DNA from: Atrichornis clamosus
Lineage: Eukaryota; Chordata; Aves; Passeriformes; Menuridae
NCBI GenBank assembly: GCA_013400975.1
Contig: WBMZ01011886.1
Coordinates: 1 to 64,000, forward strand
Length of the DNA: 64,000 nt
Reading direction: 5' to 3'
Under the pieces are notes generated by a model, which searched no databases, had not been told where the DNA came from, and saw only the letters and a program-made list of their open reading frames with translations. This document shows, piece after piece, positions 12,801-22,500 of this stretch; the first letter of the stretch is position 1; the number at the start of each line of letters is the position of its first letter. Made by a program: the position numbers and the translations under genes.

Positions 12801-15800
12801 GATTTTAATAGCTCAGAATTCTACAAATTGTTTCTGAAGTGTGCACAACCTAGGAGATGGAAAGCATATGATGGAAAAATCACTGAGATGGATACACAGG
12901 GTACACTCCGTGGCAAAGAACTACGTGAAATCTACCACAGCATTAGCACAAAGGACATCCCAAAAGATGAGAGAACAGATGTGCTGTTAACACTCAGATG
13001 TACAGTGAAGGTATGTTTTATTTTTCTATTTATGTTTGGCTTGCAGCTGTACTTCCCAGAGATACTGTCACTTAATTATGGTGACACACAAGCTGTGCTG
13101 CCACAAGTGCCATGATGGCGGGCTGGCAGCAAGAGAGCCTAGTGGACCTCATGGCATGAGAGTGTAGTTTTCATTCCAGACACACTCTAAAATCAGATTT
13201 CACTTTGTCATGTGCACATTTTTCTTCAAAACGTGTTAGAATTTTAACCCCATGGCTTTATACTTTTTTGTATATTAATACATAATACAATTTTAGTACA
13301 AAGTTTAGTTTAATTCTTATAGCAACCTTGAGAGCACTGTGGCAGAGATGTATGTGGTGATTACCACATATTTCTTCTCTGTTCTTTGAAATGTCTGTTT
13401 AGAATCTATCTGTTGGTTTGGATTACCAGTTTTATGGGTGGCAAATATTGATGTTTTACTTCTCTGTGCCGCTCAGTCCCTACCCCCACTCTTGCTGCCG
13501 GTGTTCCCAAGGAATCAGAAGCTGGTTGCATTTCTTTTAGTCTTTCATGTTTGTTTTATTTCTTTATTCAGGTGCAAAAACAATGAGTTTCAAGGTCCTT
13601 TCAGGATGATACTGTTGACATCAGCCTAGAATAGAATACTGCTTCCTGGTCTTATTAAAACAAACAAACATCTTGCTGTTTGTTTTAGTAGTGCCAGTAT
13701 TTGCTCTAAAGTCAATAGATTGAGAGCACTCCTGGTTTATGAACTCCTGCCCATCTTAATACAAGTCAGTACTGCTGTAGTGAACAAGTGAATTTCTGTG
13801 AATTAGCACTCTCTTTTACCTGAGAAAACACTGAACTCATTCACCTCTTACCTCTCTCGCCCGAGAATCTTCTGCCAACCTTTGGAATATTGAAGTGACT
13901 AATTTCCAGCCATACTGTCAAAGTCCCCATGCCTTTTGTGTGGTGGAATTTTTTTTTTTTTAAACCCATCTACATTACACCTCCAATCTCTTAGCCAAGG
14001 AAGCTTCTTAGGGAAATATTTCTTTGGGCATTTGAAGATAAAACTTTGCATGTGTTGTGTACCTCTGATAAGCATTTTTTAGTGCTTCCAGGCTTACAGT
14101 TCCTTACAGCTTTGGTATATATGTACAGGCCCCTTAAAACAGAATCTGTAAGCATTCTCACTTTTGTAGTTTTTTCTGGTAGTTTCATTGGAGATTGTTT
14201 CCCTGAGACACTAACGGGTTCTTCTGTGAACATGTTCTTCCATGAACATACAGAGGTATGAATGATAATGGGCATAGAATCCATAGTTTGCTTTCATATT
14301 TGCATTGAATTATTTTGTTTGTTTGCTTCTTTAATGTTGTGGAGTTTGTTTTCCTTTTTATCTTCTTTTTTTAGGAGCATGAATGTAAATTAACACAGGA
14401 AATAGTGGCATTAATTGACAGGGAAATTGATCTTATGTCAAGAGAGGTGAAAGAGTGCAACTTAGAAGGACTGAGGAAAAGAATTTGTACATTATTTCTT
14501 CAGTATATTAAAATTCCAAAGATTAACCCTGAAGTTGCTGAGTTACTTAAGGTATTATTCTTATTTTGAAGCCTGACATAGTGGCCGTTGAATTACGGAG
14601 AAGAGGAATGGGAAACATTGAAAGCTTTTCATTTTACATTTTGCTGTAGAAATGGTGGTGGAGTTCCTCAAGAAGTAAAATGTAGCAAGTACATAGGCTT
14701 CACACAAATAAATAAATGTGTATGGTCATGTTAGGAAGCATGGGGCATAGACATGGTTATAAGAACCTGACAGGTAGCACTGAGAGAGCCCAGGAACTCT
14801 TGTGTTTGATACAAAAAATCTGAAAGTTATAAATGGTAGACCTTACAGGATGGCATCGGTAAAATCAGTAATAGCAAAGGGATACCAATATATTGAGAGA
14901 GCAATTTGTGTTTTTCCCACTGCCAAGGGGCAGCATGCCATGCATCCAGAAAGGAAAAACATTGCCATTGTCAAAGTTATGTCTAATGAGCTTGCACCTA
15001 AGCAAGAACTGTTACGGGCTTCTGTTGTAGAATCAGTTGCTACTGTGTGCCAAGAAGCTGTAATTAGTTTTGGGTGATTTTTTTCTTCTCTGACTACAGA
15101 TTATGAATAAAAATATGATTCACTATCATGTTGGTGCTTTAAGTAGCAACGTCTATTCTGCATCTATCGAGAGAGGATTCCTTGTACAGTGGTTGATGGT
15201 ATCTCAGGAGCAGAAAATCTGTCAGATTTACATGCAGATGTTAGTCAGATTTAGAACCAACTAACAGGTACTTCTGCACTAGGTTTATTAGCAGATATAT
15301 CATAGCAGAGACTGAAGATATCAGACTACTCAAACTACCCAGTTACAGATTTGGTCCCTCTGCACAGACTACATATATTCTTTTCAGAACCCATGAAGCA
15401 ATATGGGGATGAGGCAGGCACTAACAAGTTTAGTTTATTATCTTCCCCTACGTTTTTTTTGGGCATGTGGATCTGATGATTTTTTATTCTTATGCCAAAA
15501 CATTAATATGCCCATAATCTCAGGGGTTTATCTTTGACATAAAGGGCAGATTCTACATGAAAAATTAAGTGCAGAAAATTTCGTTTCTGTTTTCTCACTA
15601 CACTTCATTGGATATTTAAAAATAAATACTACTAGCTTTTACATATTAAAATACTTGCGTGACGATATGTAAAATATATTTTGACAGGGGTAGAGTGACA
15701 CACAAGACAAAGATACCTTGTGGTAAACTAACTTTTTATTTTTCTATTTTTAGGTTCCACAAGATCCCTTAAAGCTTTATAAAAATATTTACTTCTGTCA

Positions 15801-18800
15801 TAGCTGTGAAAAGTACTTACCAGCTACTGAGTTTCCCATTCCTGCAAATTCCCGCACCATTGGCAGATGTCGCTCATGTTACCAGCTTGATAATGAGGCT
15901 CGGCGACGAGAAGCATATTTGAAGTACAGACTTATACTAGACAATCTCAGAAAGTCTGAGGCTGATTATCGGGATGATACTAAAATTGTTTTCTTAGTTC
16001 AGGTACTGTTGGAACGAGCATTGCTAGTAATGGTAACCAGTGACTTTGGTAACTTTGACTATATGTCCGTTTCATTGTGTATGTAGTTGACAGGTTGAGG
16101 CTAAATAGGCTAAAGGCTACAACTTCTTCCTGTGATATGGGATGTTCCATACCATAAAGAAGCAGCCTTTTAGCTCTTGAAGTATAGATGGTTCTACTTT
16201 CAAAGGTGGTTACAAGCTATACACTAAAAGAAGTCTAGCTGACAGGTCAAAGAATCAGATGTTTCAAAAACTGTGCTAAAGGTAGAGGCATATCTCTAGA
16301 TACTCCTTAACCGGGATCATATGACATAAGCATAGAAAATTTTTACCCAAAGCTTTATTTGGATTTTTACATGGTTGCAAGACTTGTGGAATGAAACCTG
16401 CTTCTTCCTTCTTAACCCTGTTTTTCATTTCAGCTTCCAGATATGCAGTACCTGATTGAGAACATATGGAACTGTCAGTCAGCTCTCAGTGCCTGCAGTG
16501 ACCTGTATGATTTGGTTATGGTGAGATGGGATAAGCAGCATGAGTGGTCTCCGTGGAACACTATTCTCCTCACTAAAGAAGAGGCAGATGCACATCTTAA
16601 GCTGTGTAACCTTCAGAAGGTAAAATTCAATGGGCTTAAGTTTATACATTATTTATGTTATGTTTTAATTGAATCCTGTGACGACTTATGGGCCAAATTT
16701 AGTTACACTTCTCCATGTTTAAGTTGGCTCATTTTGACTATTTAAATGATGGCATCTGTACTACTAAACAAAATGGACACTAATCCAGAAGGCATCTGGA
16801 ATGTACGGCTCATTCTGTGTGCCTGAACTCTGTCTTGCCCAGATTCTCCCTCCTGAAATGCAGGAAGCTAAGTGGCCTCATCCATGCAGCCTACTGAGAA
16901 CAGTGCCACGCATGTGCTGTTGCCCCAGCTCAGATCAGATGAGAGTTAGTCTGGAGGAAAAACATACAAAAGACTAACCATAAATACTATGACAGTCGTG
17001 TGCCCGTGCTCTTGTACATGCTCTGGCCTGATTAGTTTCTTGCCTTATAAATTTGGCTCTTTGTCTAGAACTTACATATTTGTCATCATAAAATTGGTCT
17101 CTACTTTCTTACATAGATGTCATCTAAGTATCCCTAGCAATGTAATCTCACAGTTTGCAATTAAGTGATAAAAACATTTCTGAGTTAAAAAAACTTAAGA
17201 ATGTGTTAAAGTCATCATCAAAACTGTGTTTTTACACCAATTCCTCCGTATTCCATACCTAAACATGCTGGTCTGTTAAATATCTCACTCCACTGAACAT
17301 GATATGTTAAGAGTATTTAGTTTTGTAAGGTGTGGGATAATCCTGTGAGCTGTTTGTCCTGCAGTTAATAAAGGATTATTAAGCCTTTCAGCTCTAGGTT
17401 ATTGATTTATGTAAGTAGTGATCTGCAGTCATTGCTCCCTGGTGTCCTTTTGTTCGTTCTTGATTCAATTTTTAACACAATACATGTGCATTCAGAAATG
17501 CAACTTCAACTGTTACATATTGCCCTTCTTTTTGGAAGTCTTAAGAGGATGTGATATCTAAACTGACAGAGCAAATTAATTTCTCTCTTGAAAGTTTTGC
17601 TTTGTGGATGAAATATATCAGGGAATTCTAAAGGTAAAAGGAATTCTGCCATCTGTTATATTTTGTGTGTATGTGCACGCTCGACTTGTGTCTTCAAGCA
17701 GACACGTGTATGTGAGCTTCAGCTTTAGAAGATAAAATCACTTTCAAGCTGGATATTCCTTTATTGGCTGCTCTGTCTCACCGTGAGTCAACAAGGCTGT
17801 TCAGACAGTCTGAATCTAGCAATGCTCCTCAGCATCCATGAATTTCTGTTCCTAGCATTAGGGCAGGCAGAGATGCTGATTAAGCACTTCTCTGGGTTAA
17901 TGCCATGAGTCTGGATGTCATAGTCAAAGGAATGCCAGTAACTTGATTAGGTCCAGAGCTTCAGTGGATGTGGAAGTTAGGTCAGAACAGGTAAGCTGCA
18001 CTAGCCTACCTAAAAATCATGAGGTATTTTCTTTAGCTCTTGAGACAAAACTGGAAGTGAACCAGCTGTAGTGAGGAGCCACTGTTCTGCACTGGTAATG
18101 ACCAAATCTTCCTTTCAAAAAAAAAGTGTGAAATAAGGAAAATGAGGCAAGGATGGAATGTTGTAAGTTGAATCATTATTTCTCATTCACTGAAACAAAA
18201 AAGGCGTCTCAAGCACTTTATTTAATAGTAATTATTCATAATATGACTATAGCAATAGCAAAGGCTTTTTTCAACTAAACATTCTGGTTATTCCATCATT
18301 CAAACTACTACTATCACTAGAAGTTTGGGGAAAATGTCACCACTGCATGCAAACACTGACTGAAGTGCTGAAAAATACTTGCTGCCATGATTATTTGTAA
18401 CTAGTGACTGATTCTTATCAAGGAATGTCCCTATAGTCTTCACCTTGCAAATGTTGATATCTAAGCATTGCTTTATTTAATTTTCAAATGTAAATACAAA
18501 TGTTCTTACCAGACAAAAGAAATAAATAAATTTAATCTTGAATGGCTAGGGAAAGTTATTCTGGTTTTAAACATGACTAATATTTCACGAGGAGTAATTT
18601 TCACTACTGGGCCATAAAATAGCAGTATAGAACTACAAAATATTTCATTATGTATTATATACACATAAATGATCTGGCTTAGTTTATTAAGGGTAACTAT
18701 TTATAATGTCTAAAATATGAAGCACCACATAGGTTTCTGGATATTTTAATTGAATTTAATGGGATTTGAATTTATTTTTCCTTTCAGGCTTATGAAGCTG

Positions 18801-18946
18801 CATTTATTTACAGAATAAAACAAAAGCATATCCGGGCAAAAAACTACTTTGCTCAGATTCCTGCGATGTCATCATTTTTGCATAGAAGTAACAATCAGGC
18901 TAATGCAGATTCCTACAAAAAACATAATTCTTCAACGTTAAAGTGA
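572..18946 (+). CDS. IQUB: IQUB, IQ motif and ubiquitin-like domain-containing protein (11 coding exons)
   Basis: Joined exons: 572-866, 1693-1842, 1946-2121, 2364-2519, 4437-4647, 8363-8538, 12840-13010, 14375-14551, 15754-16002, 16434-16619, 18788-18946. All phases agree and the total is 2106 nt (701 aa plus stop). IQUB is known as a ciliary/flagellar axoneme protein tied to radial spokes. Recognition rests on stretches close to mammalian IQUB as I remember it: [29 protein letters not shown], the IQ motif [67 protein letters not shown] and AKNYFAQIP. The start ATG at 572 is preceded in frame by TAG at 566. The N-terminus (about 98 residues) is acidic and low in complexity. The usual family length is about 790 aa; the shortfall falls mostly at the N-terminus, where the first half of the ubiquitin-like fold is not found. 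In mammals the neighbours are NDUFA5 and SLC13A1; neither is in the window. Confidence 0.95.
1693..1842 (+). CDS. IQUB: IQUB coding exon 2
   Basis: The acceptor is TTATTTTTAG|CA and the donor ATGG|GTAAAT. It begins by completing a split Ala codon and ends one base into the next codon. The encoded segment ending [10 protein letters not shown] aligns with the IQUB stretch ending ITVTVQT, just after the ubiquitin-like fold. Its start ([10 protein letters not shown]) loosely matches the last strands of that fold. Confidence 0.85.
1946..2121 (+). CDS. IQUB: IQUB coding exon 3
   Basis: The acceptor is TTTTAACAG and the donor ACACAG|GTAAAG. It encodes the conserved [10 protein letters not shown]...[12 protein letters not shown] region and FCKETQ, in phase with both neighbouring exons. 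Confidence 0.92.
2364..2519 (+). CDS. IQUB: IQUB coding exon 4
   Basis: The acceptor is TTTTTTTCCCCAG and the donor GAAGCT|GTAAGT. Its 52 codons encode [27 protein letters not shown] and [16 protein letters not shown], among the best-conserved parts of the protein, directly before the IQ motif. Confidence 0.95.
2520..4436 (+). other. IQUB: IQUB intron 4
   Basis: AT-rich intron with no exon-like or repeat sequence that I could recognise, apart from a short (TTTG)n run at 2945-2965. Confidence 0.6.
4437..4647 (+). CDS. IQUB: IQUB coding exon 5: IQ motif and coiled region
   Basis: The acceptor ATATAG has a weak pyrimidine tract; the donor is GAAT|GTAAGT. It opens with [13 protein letters not shown], an IQ calmodulin-binding motif of the form (V/I)Q-x3-R-x4 with its FRRW core. 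A long Lys/Glu-rich helix follows ([23 protein letters not shown], split here by description). It ends in [17 protein letters not shown], matching NPKTNEDFEFLYNALE of mammalian IQUB. Confidence 0.95.
4648..8362 (+). other. IQUB: IQUB intron 5
   Basis: A 3.7 kb AT-rich intron. I see only a short poly-T run near 6253-6266 and no recognisable transposon or exon. Confidence 0.6.
8363..8538 (+). CDS. IQUB: IQUB coding exon 6
   Basis: The acceptor is TGTATCTGCAG|TA and the donor GATAAG|GTCAGT. The split codon reads TTA (Leu), followed by [20 protein letters not shown], which aligns to the WRQEE...RINQTFTGAERKA of mammalian IQUB. It also contains IACIGRHK. The exon sits alone between introns of 3.7 and 4.3 kb. 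Confidence 0.95.
8539..12839 (+). other. IQUB: IQUB intron 6
   Basis: A 4.3 kb AT-rich intron, the longest of the gene. Nothing recognisable was seen apart from poly-T runs (for example near 11850). Confidence 0.6.
12840..13010 (+). CDS. IQUB: IQUB coding exon 7
   Basis: The acceptor is TTTCTGAAG and the donor GTGAAG|GTATGT. Its 57 codons encode [20 protein letters not shown] and [16 protein letters not shown], matching GKTIEMDTQ...RARELQ and DERLDVLLTLKHTVK. It is in phase 0 on both sides. Confidence 0.95.
13011..14374 (+). other. IQUB: IQUB intron 7
   Basis: No recognisable elements. Open frames in it lack splice context or family resemblance. Confidence 0.6.
14375..14551 (+). CDS. IQUB: IQUB coding exon 8
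   Basis: The acceptor is TTCTTTTTTTAG and the donor CTTAAG|GTATTA. It encodes [30 protein letters not shown] and NPEVAELLK, all clearly IQUB. Both sides are phase 0. Confidence 0.95.
14552..15753 (+). other. IQUB: IQUB intron 8
   Basis: Contains a 91-codon open frame at 14802-15077 that resembles no family I know. Otherwise featureless. Confidence 0.55.
15754..16002 (+). CDS. IQUB: IQUB coding exon 9: CxxC...CxxC segment
   Basis: The acceptor is TTCTATTTTTAG and the donor GTTCAG|GTACTG. It encodes VPQDPLKFYKN...YFCHSC, followed after a loop by RCRSC. The two CxxC pairs look like a zinc-ribbon-like clamp, and the same cysteines occur in mammalian IQUB. A basic helix ([15 protein letters not shown]) follows. 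Confidence 0.95.
16434..16619 (+). CDS. IQUB: IQUB coding exon 10
   Basis: The acceptor is TTTTTCATTTCAG and the donor CAGAAG|GTAAAA. It encodes [35 protein letters not shown] and [13 protein letters not shown], nearly identical to the mammalian protein. Both sides are phase 0. Confidence 0.95.
16620..18787 (+). other. IQUB: IQUB intron 10
   Basis: A 2.2 kb intron in which I recognise no repeat, RNA gene or additional exon. Confidence 0.6.
18788..18946 (+). CDS. IQUB: IQUB last coding exon and stop
   Basis: The acceptor is TTTTTCCTTTCAG. It encodes [20 protein letters not shown] and [12 protein letters not shown], matching IHKIKHKHILAKNYFSQ...ASF of the family. It then diverges to a short Ser/Asn/Lys-rich tail ending in TGA at 18944-18946. 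The C-terminus is shorter than in mammals. Confidence 0.92.
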   Translation, partial: AYEAAFIYRIKQKHIRAKNYFAQIPAMSSFLHRSNNQANADSYKKHNSSTLK

Positions 18947-19026
18947 ACTTAATTATTAATACCATCTCCTAGGTTTTAACGAAATACACTTTTTCATCAA
19001 TACCTTAGTTGTATTACACAGATCAA

Positions 19027-19104
19027 AATAAACTTCTGAAGATAAAATAATTTGGTCTTGATTATATAACTGCATTTCAAGTTTTGTAACCTCATTAAAA
19101 TAAA
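19027..19104 (+). terminator. IQUB: Poly(A) signals of IQUB
   Basis: Canonical AATAAA hexamers lie at 19027-19032 and 19099-19104, 80 and 150 bases after the stop codon. Either would give a short 3' UTR. Which is used cannot be told from sequence. Confidence 0.6.
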
Positions 19105-19487
19105 AATTGTTGTTAAAGAGCTCTGTAAATTCTCAATTTTTAGAGCAATGATTATTTTTCAGTGTATTCCTGCATTGCTTGGAACATTCTGTCTATAGTG
19201 TAATATTCCTGTTGGGTGAATTCTGCTAATTCTTTGTCACCCTTTAACTAGAAAAACAATACTATAGCACTGTTTTAAATTTGTTTTTCTCGTCTTAAGC
19301 ATCTAAAGCAGAAAACTCCCAAGCCCCGTGATTCCTATGGAACAATAGAATAGATATACCCTTGCAGATGAAGCCACTTTGCCTTGCAAACATTTGTGTA
19401 AAAGAATAATTTTACTTTTTATAGCTCATCTAGATGGTCATAGTGGAACCGCCAGCATGTAATGACTGTATGCAAGATCTTGAAATT

Positions 19488-19540
19488 ATTGTAATTATTA
19501 CAATTTGAGTATTATAATTTAAATATTATAATTTGAAATA
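19488..19540. repeat. AT-rich inverted and direct repeats downstream of IQUB
   Basis: ATTGTAAT-T-ATTACAAT at 19488-19504 is a perfect 8-bp inverted repeat. It is followed by two nearly identical TATTATAATTT words around 19511-19537. It is probably simple AT-rich sequence with no function. Confidence 0.5.
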
Positions 19541-19899
19541 CACATTTCAGACTGTTTGAAAAATGTTTATTTTTGATGAGCTTGTATTGTTTGAAGAAGT
19601 AAATTCTCTCCATAACTAAAAAAGTTTATGTTTGGTTATAATTACAGAGAAAAACATGATATGGTGTAAATGCAAAAAGTCCTATAGAAAGTTGCAAGGT
19701 TCTTCTTGAAACTTCTATTATAGATGTAGTTTTGACCCAGCCTTTTGCTCTGGCAAATAAAACTGTCTAGGAAAAAGCAGAAGCATTTACAAAGAGATAT
19801 AAGCATATATTTGGCAGCAAACAGCTGATAACTGGATTGACTCCTTGAACAGAACATGAGCTGTAGAACCAGTAGCTGGCTGGCCAATGCATTTCAACA

Positions 19900-21257
19900 T
19901 CAGTGGAGCCTTTCCACTGATTAAAGGGATCGAGCGGGTGGTTCCCATCCTCTCCTTAGCCAGTAGGCGCAGGGAGGGGCTGCCTCTGGCCATCGGAGGT
20001 GGGACTAAAAGAAGGCTCCAGGGAGCGCGGGCGACCCGGAGTGGGCAACAGGGGCATGGCACGGCAGTTCGCACAGGCAGGGCAAGCAGGCAGGGTTGCA
20101 GTCATCTTCCTACTAGTGGGGTTTTTATTTTGTGCTGGGGTTTTGTCTGTTTGTTTTGGGGGTTTTGGGGTTTTGTTTTTTCAGCAATGGTCTCCAAACG
20201 ATCAAAAGCTATAGCTAGTAAAAGGGTGCCAACCCAAACAGACCCCCCCAAGAAGGATGCATCTGTCCAGACCTCTTCCTGTAAGGAGTGTTTGAGCTTG
20301 TCAGTAGTACCAGGGGACAGTGCAAAAGACGCCTGCCTGCAGTGCAAACAGGTGAATGATCTCCTCTGTCTGGTGGCCGAGCTTAAGGAGGAAGTAGAAA
20401 GATTAAGGAGTATTAGGGAAAATGAGAGAGAAATAGACTGGTAGAGTTACACCCTTCCATCCCTGAGAGAAGCCCACCATGAATCAGAGGACTCCCATGC
20501 CTCCTATCATCAGGCAGAAGGAGGAGACCTAGAAGATGAAACGGGGTGGAAACGGGTCCCTACCCGGGGAGGTAATAAAAATTCCTCCCAACCCCCATCA
20601 CCTACCCAGGTGCGACTTCAGAACAGGTATGAGGCCCTGGATCCAGAGGGTCAGGCAGATGACATTGAAGAAAATAATCCGCCTGGAGAATCCCCCAACT
20701 ACACTTCATCTGTACTCGGCACTGGTGAGGCCACACCTCGAGTGCTGTGCCCAGTTCTGGGCCCCTCAGTTTAAGAAGGACGTTGAGACGCTTGAATGTG
20801 TCCAGAGGAGGGCAACCAGGCTGGTGAAGGGTCTGGAACACACGCCCCGTGAAGAATGGCTGAGGGAGCTGGGCTTGTTTAGCCTGGAAAAAAGGAGGCT
20901 CAGAGGAGACCTTACCTCTCTCTACAGCTGCCTGAAAGATGGTTGGTTATAGCCAGGTGGGGATAAGTCTCTTCTCCCAGGCAATCACTGACAGAATGAG
21001 AGGACACAGTCTTAAGCTGTGCCAGGGGAAGTTTAGATTAGACATCAGGAAAAAGTTCTTCACTGAAAGAGTGATTGAGCACTGGAATCGTCTGCCCAGG
21101 GAGGTGGTGGAGTCACCGTCCCTGGACGTGTTCAAAAAAAGACTGGATGTGGCACTCAGTGCCATGGTTTAGTTGTTGAGGAGGTGGTAGGTCATAGGTT
21201 GGACTCGATGATCTCAGAGGTCTTTTCCAGCCTAATTCATACTGTGATTCTGTGATT
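19900..21257 (+). mobile_element. CR1 LINE, internally deleted: 5' end and ORF1 joined to 3' end
   Basis: The copy starts with GC-rich DNA (about 19905-20186) like a CR1 5' UTR. It continues with an ORF1-type frame from ATG 20187 and ends with a typical CR1 tail: the ORF2 C-terminus and 3' UTR with its ATACTGTGATTCTGTGATT terminus. The ORF2 tail at about 20700-20950 encodes [17 protein letters not shown] and [20 protein letters not shown], hallmarks of CR1 reverse transcriptase C-termini. The endonuclease and most of the reverse transcriptase are absent, with a join near 20700. A full CR1 is about 4.5 kb against 1.35 kb here. The left boundary is approximate. It lies between the two genes. 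Confidence 0.85.
20187..20775 (+). pseudogene. CR1 ORF1 remnant with in-frame stop
   Basis: From ATG 20187 the frame encodes a basic start, a polar stretch (PTQTDPPKKDASVQT), two Cys pairs (CKEC and CLQC) and a short coiled coil (LLCLVAELKEEVERLRSI). This arrangement is familiar from avian CR1 ORF1 nucleic-acid-binding proteins. A TAG at 20442-20444 interrupts it. The same frame then continues open for about 110 codons, including [10 protein letters not shown] and LQNRYEALD, and runs past the deletion join before stopping near 20775. The C-terminal esterase-like part of ORF1 is missing. It is presumably inactive. Confidence 0.65.
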
Positions 21258-21621
21258 TTACCATTAAATTCAGATTCTGTATTTTACTTCAGTACTGAAC
21301 TAATTGTAGAACTGCAGCACATGAGCATTCCAGTTGACTTATGTGCTTTCTAAGATCTGAGCCTCAAGATAGGAATGGCTGCTATGACTGAATTTCCTCA
21401 AGTGATAAAAGGAATTTTGAAGTAAAGTATGGGTTGAATGGCAATGAGTCACATAGACAGCAACCTGCTTCTTTATAAATTTGTTGCCTTTCTTAAACAG
21501 ATTTTTAAAAATGAAATTTACAAGTCCAGGGTGATTTAAATAAACAGTAAGGAAATAGTTCAAACAAACATGAGAAGCCAGTAGTCCATTGATTTCAATG
21601 CAATGTGGTGTTGAAGATTTT

Positions 21622-22500
21622 TGGAATCCTAGAATTATTTAGGTTGCAAGGACCTTTAAGATTGAGTCCAACTTTTAACTTGATACTGTCACGTTCACCA
21701 CTAAACCATGTCCCTAAGTTCTACAGCTACATGGTTTTTAAATACCTCCAGGAATGGCAACTCCACCACTTCTCTGGGCAGCCTCTTCCAATGCTTGACT
21801 ACCCTTTCAGTGAGAATTTTTTCCTATTATCCAACATAAACTTCCTCTAGTGCAACTTGAAGCCATCTCCTCTGGTCCCTCTGGACCCTCCACCAGCTTC
21901 GTTGCCCTTCTCTGGACACGCTTGGGCACGTCAATGTCTTTCTTGTCATGAGGGTCTCAAAACTGTATTCAAGGTGCAGTTTAGTAGTGAACAGCATTTG
22001 AGGTGTGACCTCTCCAGTGCTGAGTACAGGGGCACAATTGCTGCCATGGTCCTGCTGGTCACACAATTTCCATCCAAGCCAGGATGCCATTGGCCTTCTT
22101 GGCCAGCTGGGCACACGCTGGCTCATGTTCAGACAGTCGTCGACCAGCACTCCCAGGCCCTTTTCTGCTGGGCAGCTTTCCAGACGCTCTGCCCCAAGCC
22201 CGTACCACTGCACGGGGTCGTTGTGGCCCAAGGGTAAGACGCAGCACTTCATTTTGTTGATCTTCCTACAACTGGCCTCAGTCCAGCCTGTCCAGCTCCC
22301 TCTGCAGAGCCTTCCTACTCTCCAGCAGATCAACACCTCTGCTCAGTTTGTTGTGTGCAAACTTACTGAGGGTGCACTCGATCCCCTCATCCAGATCATT
22401 GATAAAAAGACACTAAACAGGACTGGCCCCAGTACTGAGCCCTGGGGAACACCTCTTGTGACTGTTCACCAGCTGGATGTAAACTATTCATCAGCATCAG
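21622..22500 (-). mobile_element. CR1 LINE fragment, minus strand
   Basis: Read on the minus strand, this has the CR1 3' terminus at about 21622 (degenerate GGTTGGAAAGGACC-type start in the plus reading). ORF2 C-terminal sequence follows, including the region behind 'lead to a group of experts' type CR1 tails (contaminating stops throughout). The plus-strand text TCCAACTTTTAACTTGATAC and CACTTCTCTGGGCAGCCTCT is standard CR1 3' UTR in reverse. The copy is truncated at its 5' side near 22500. The inner boundary is approximate. Confidence 0.85.

Noticed and set aside
14802..15077. 91-codon open frame in IQUB intron 8
   Set aside because: No family resemblance, no flanking splice signals that fit the phase of IQUB exons, and flanking exons join well without it.
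19887..20186. Start at 19887 for the 185-codon frame over the CR1 ORF1 region
   Set aside because: The ORF1-like part begins at the ATG at 20187. Upstream codons resemble the GC-rich CR1 5' UTR, not protein.
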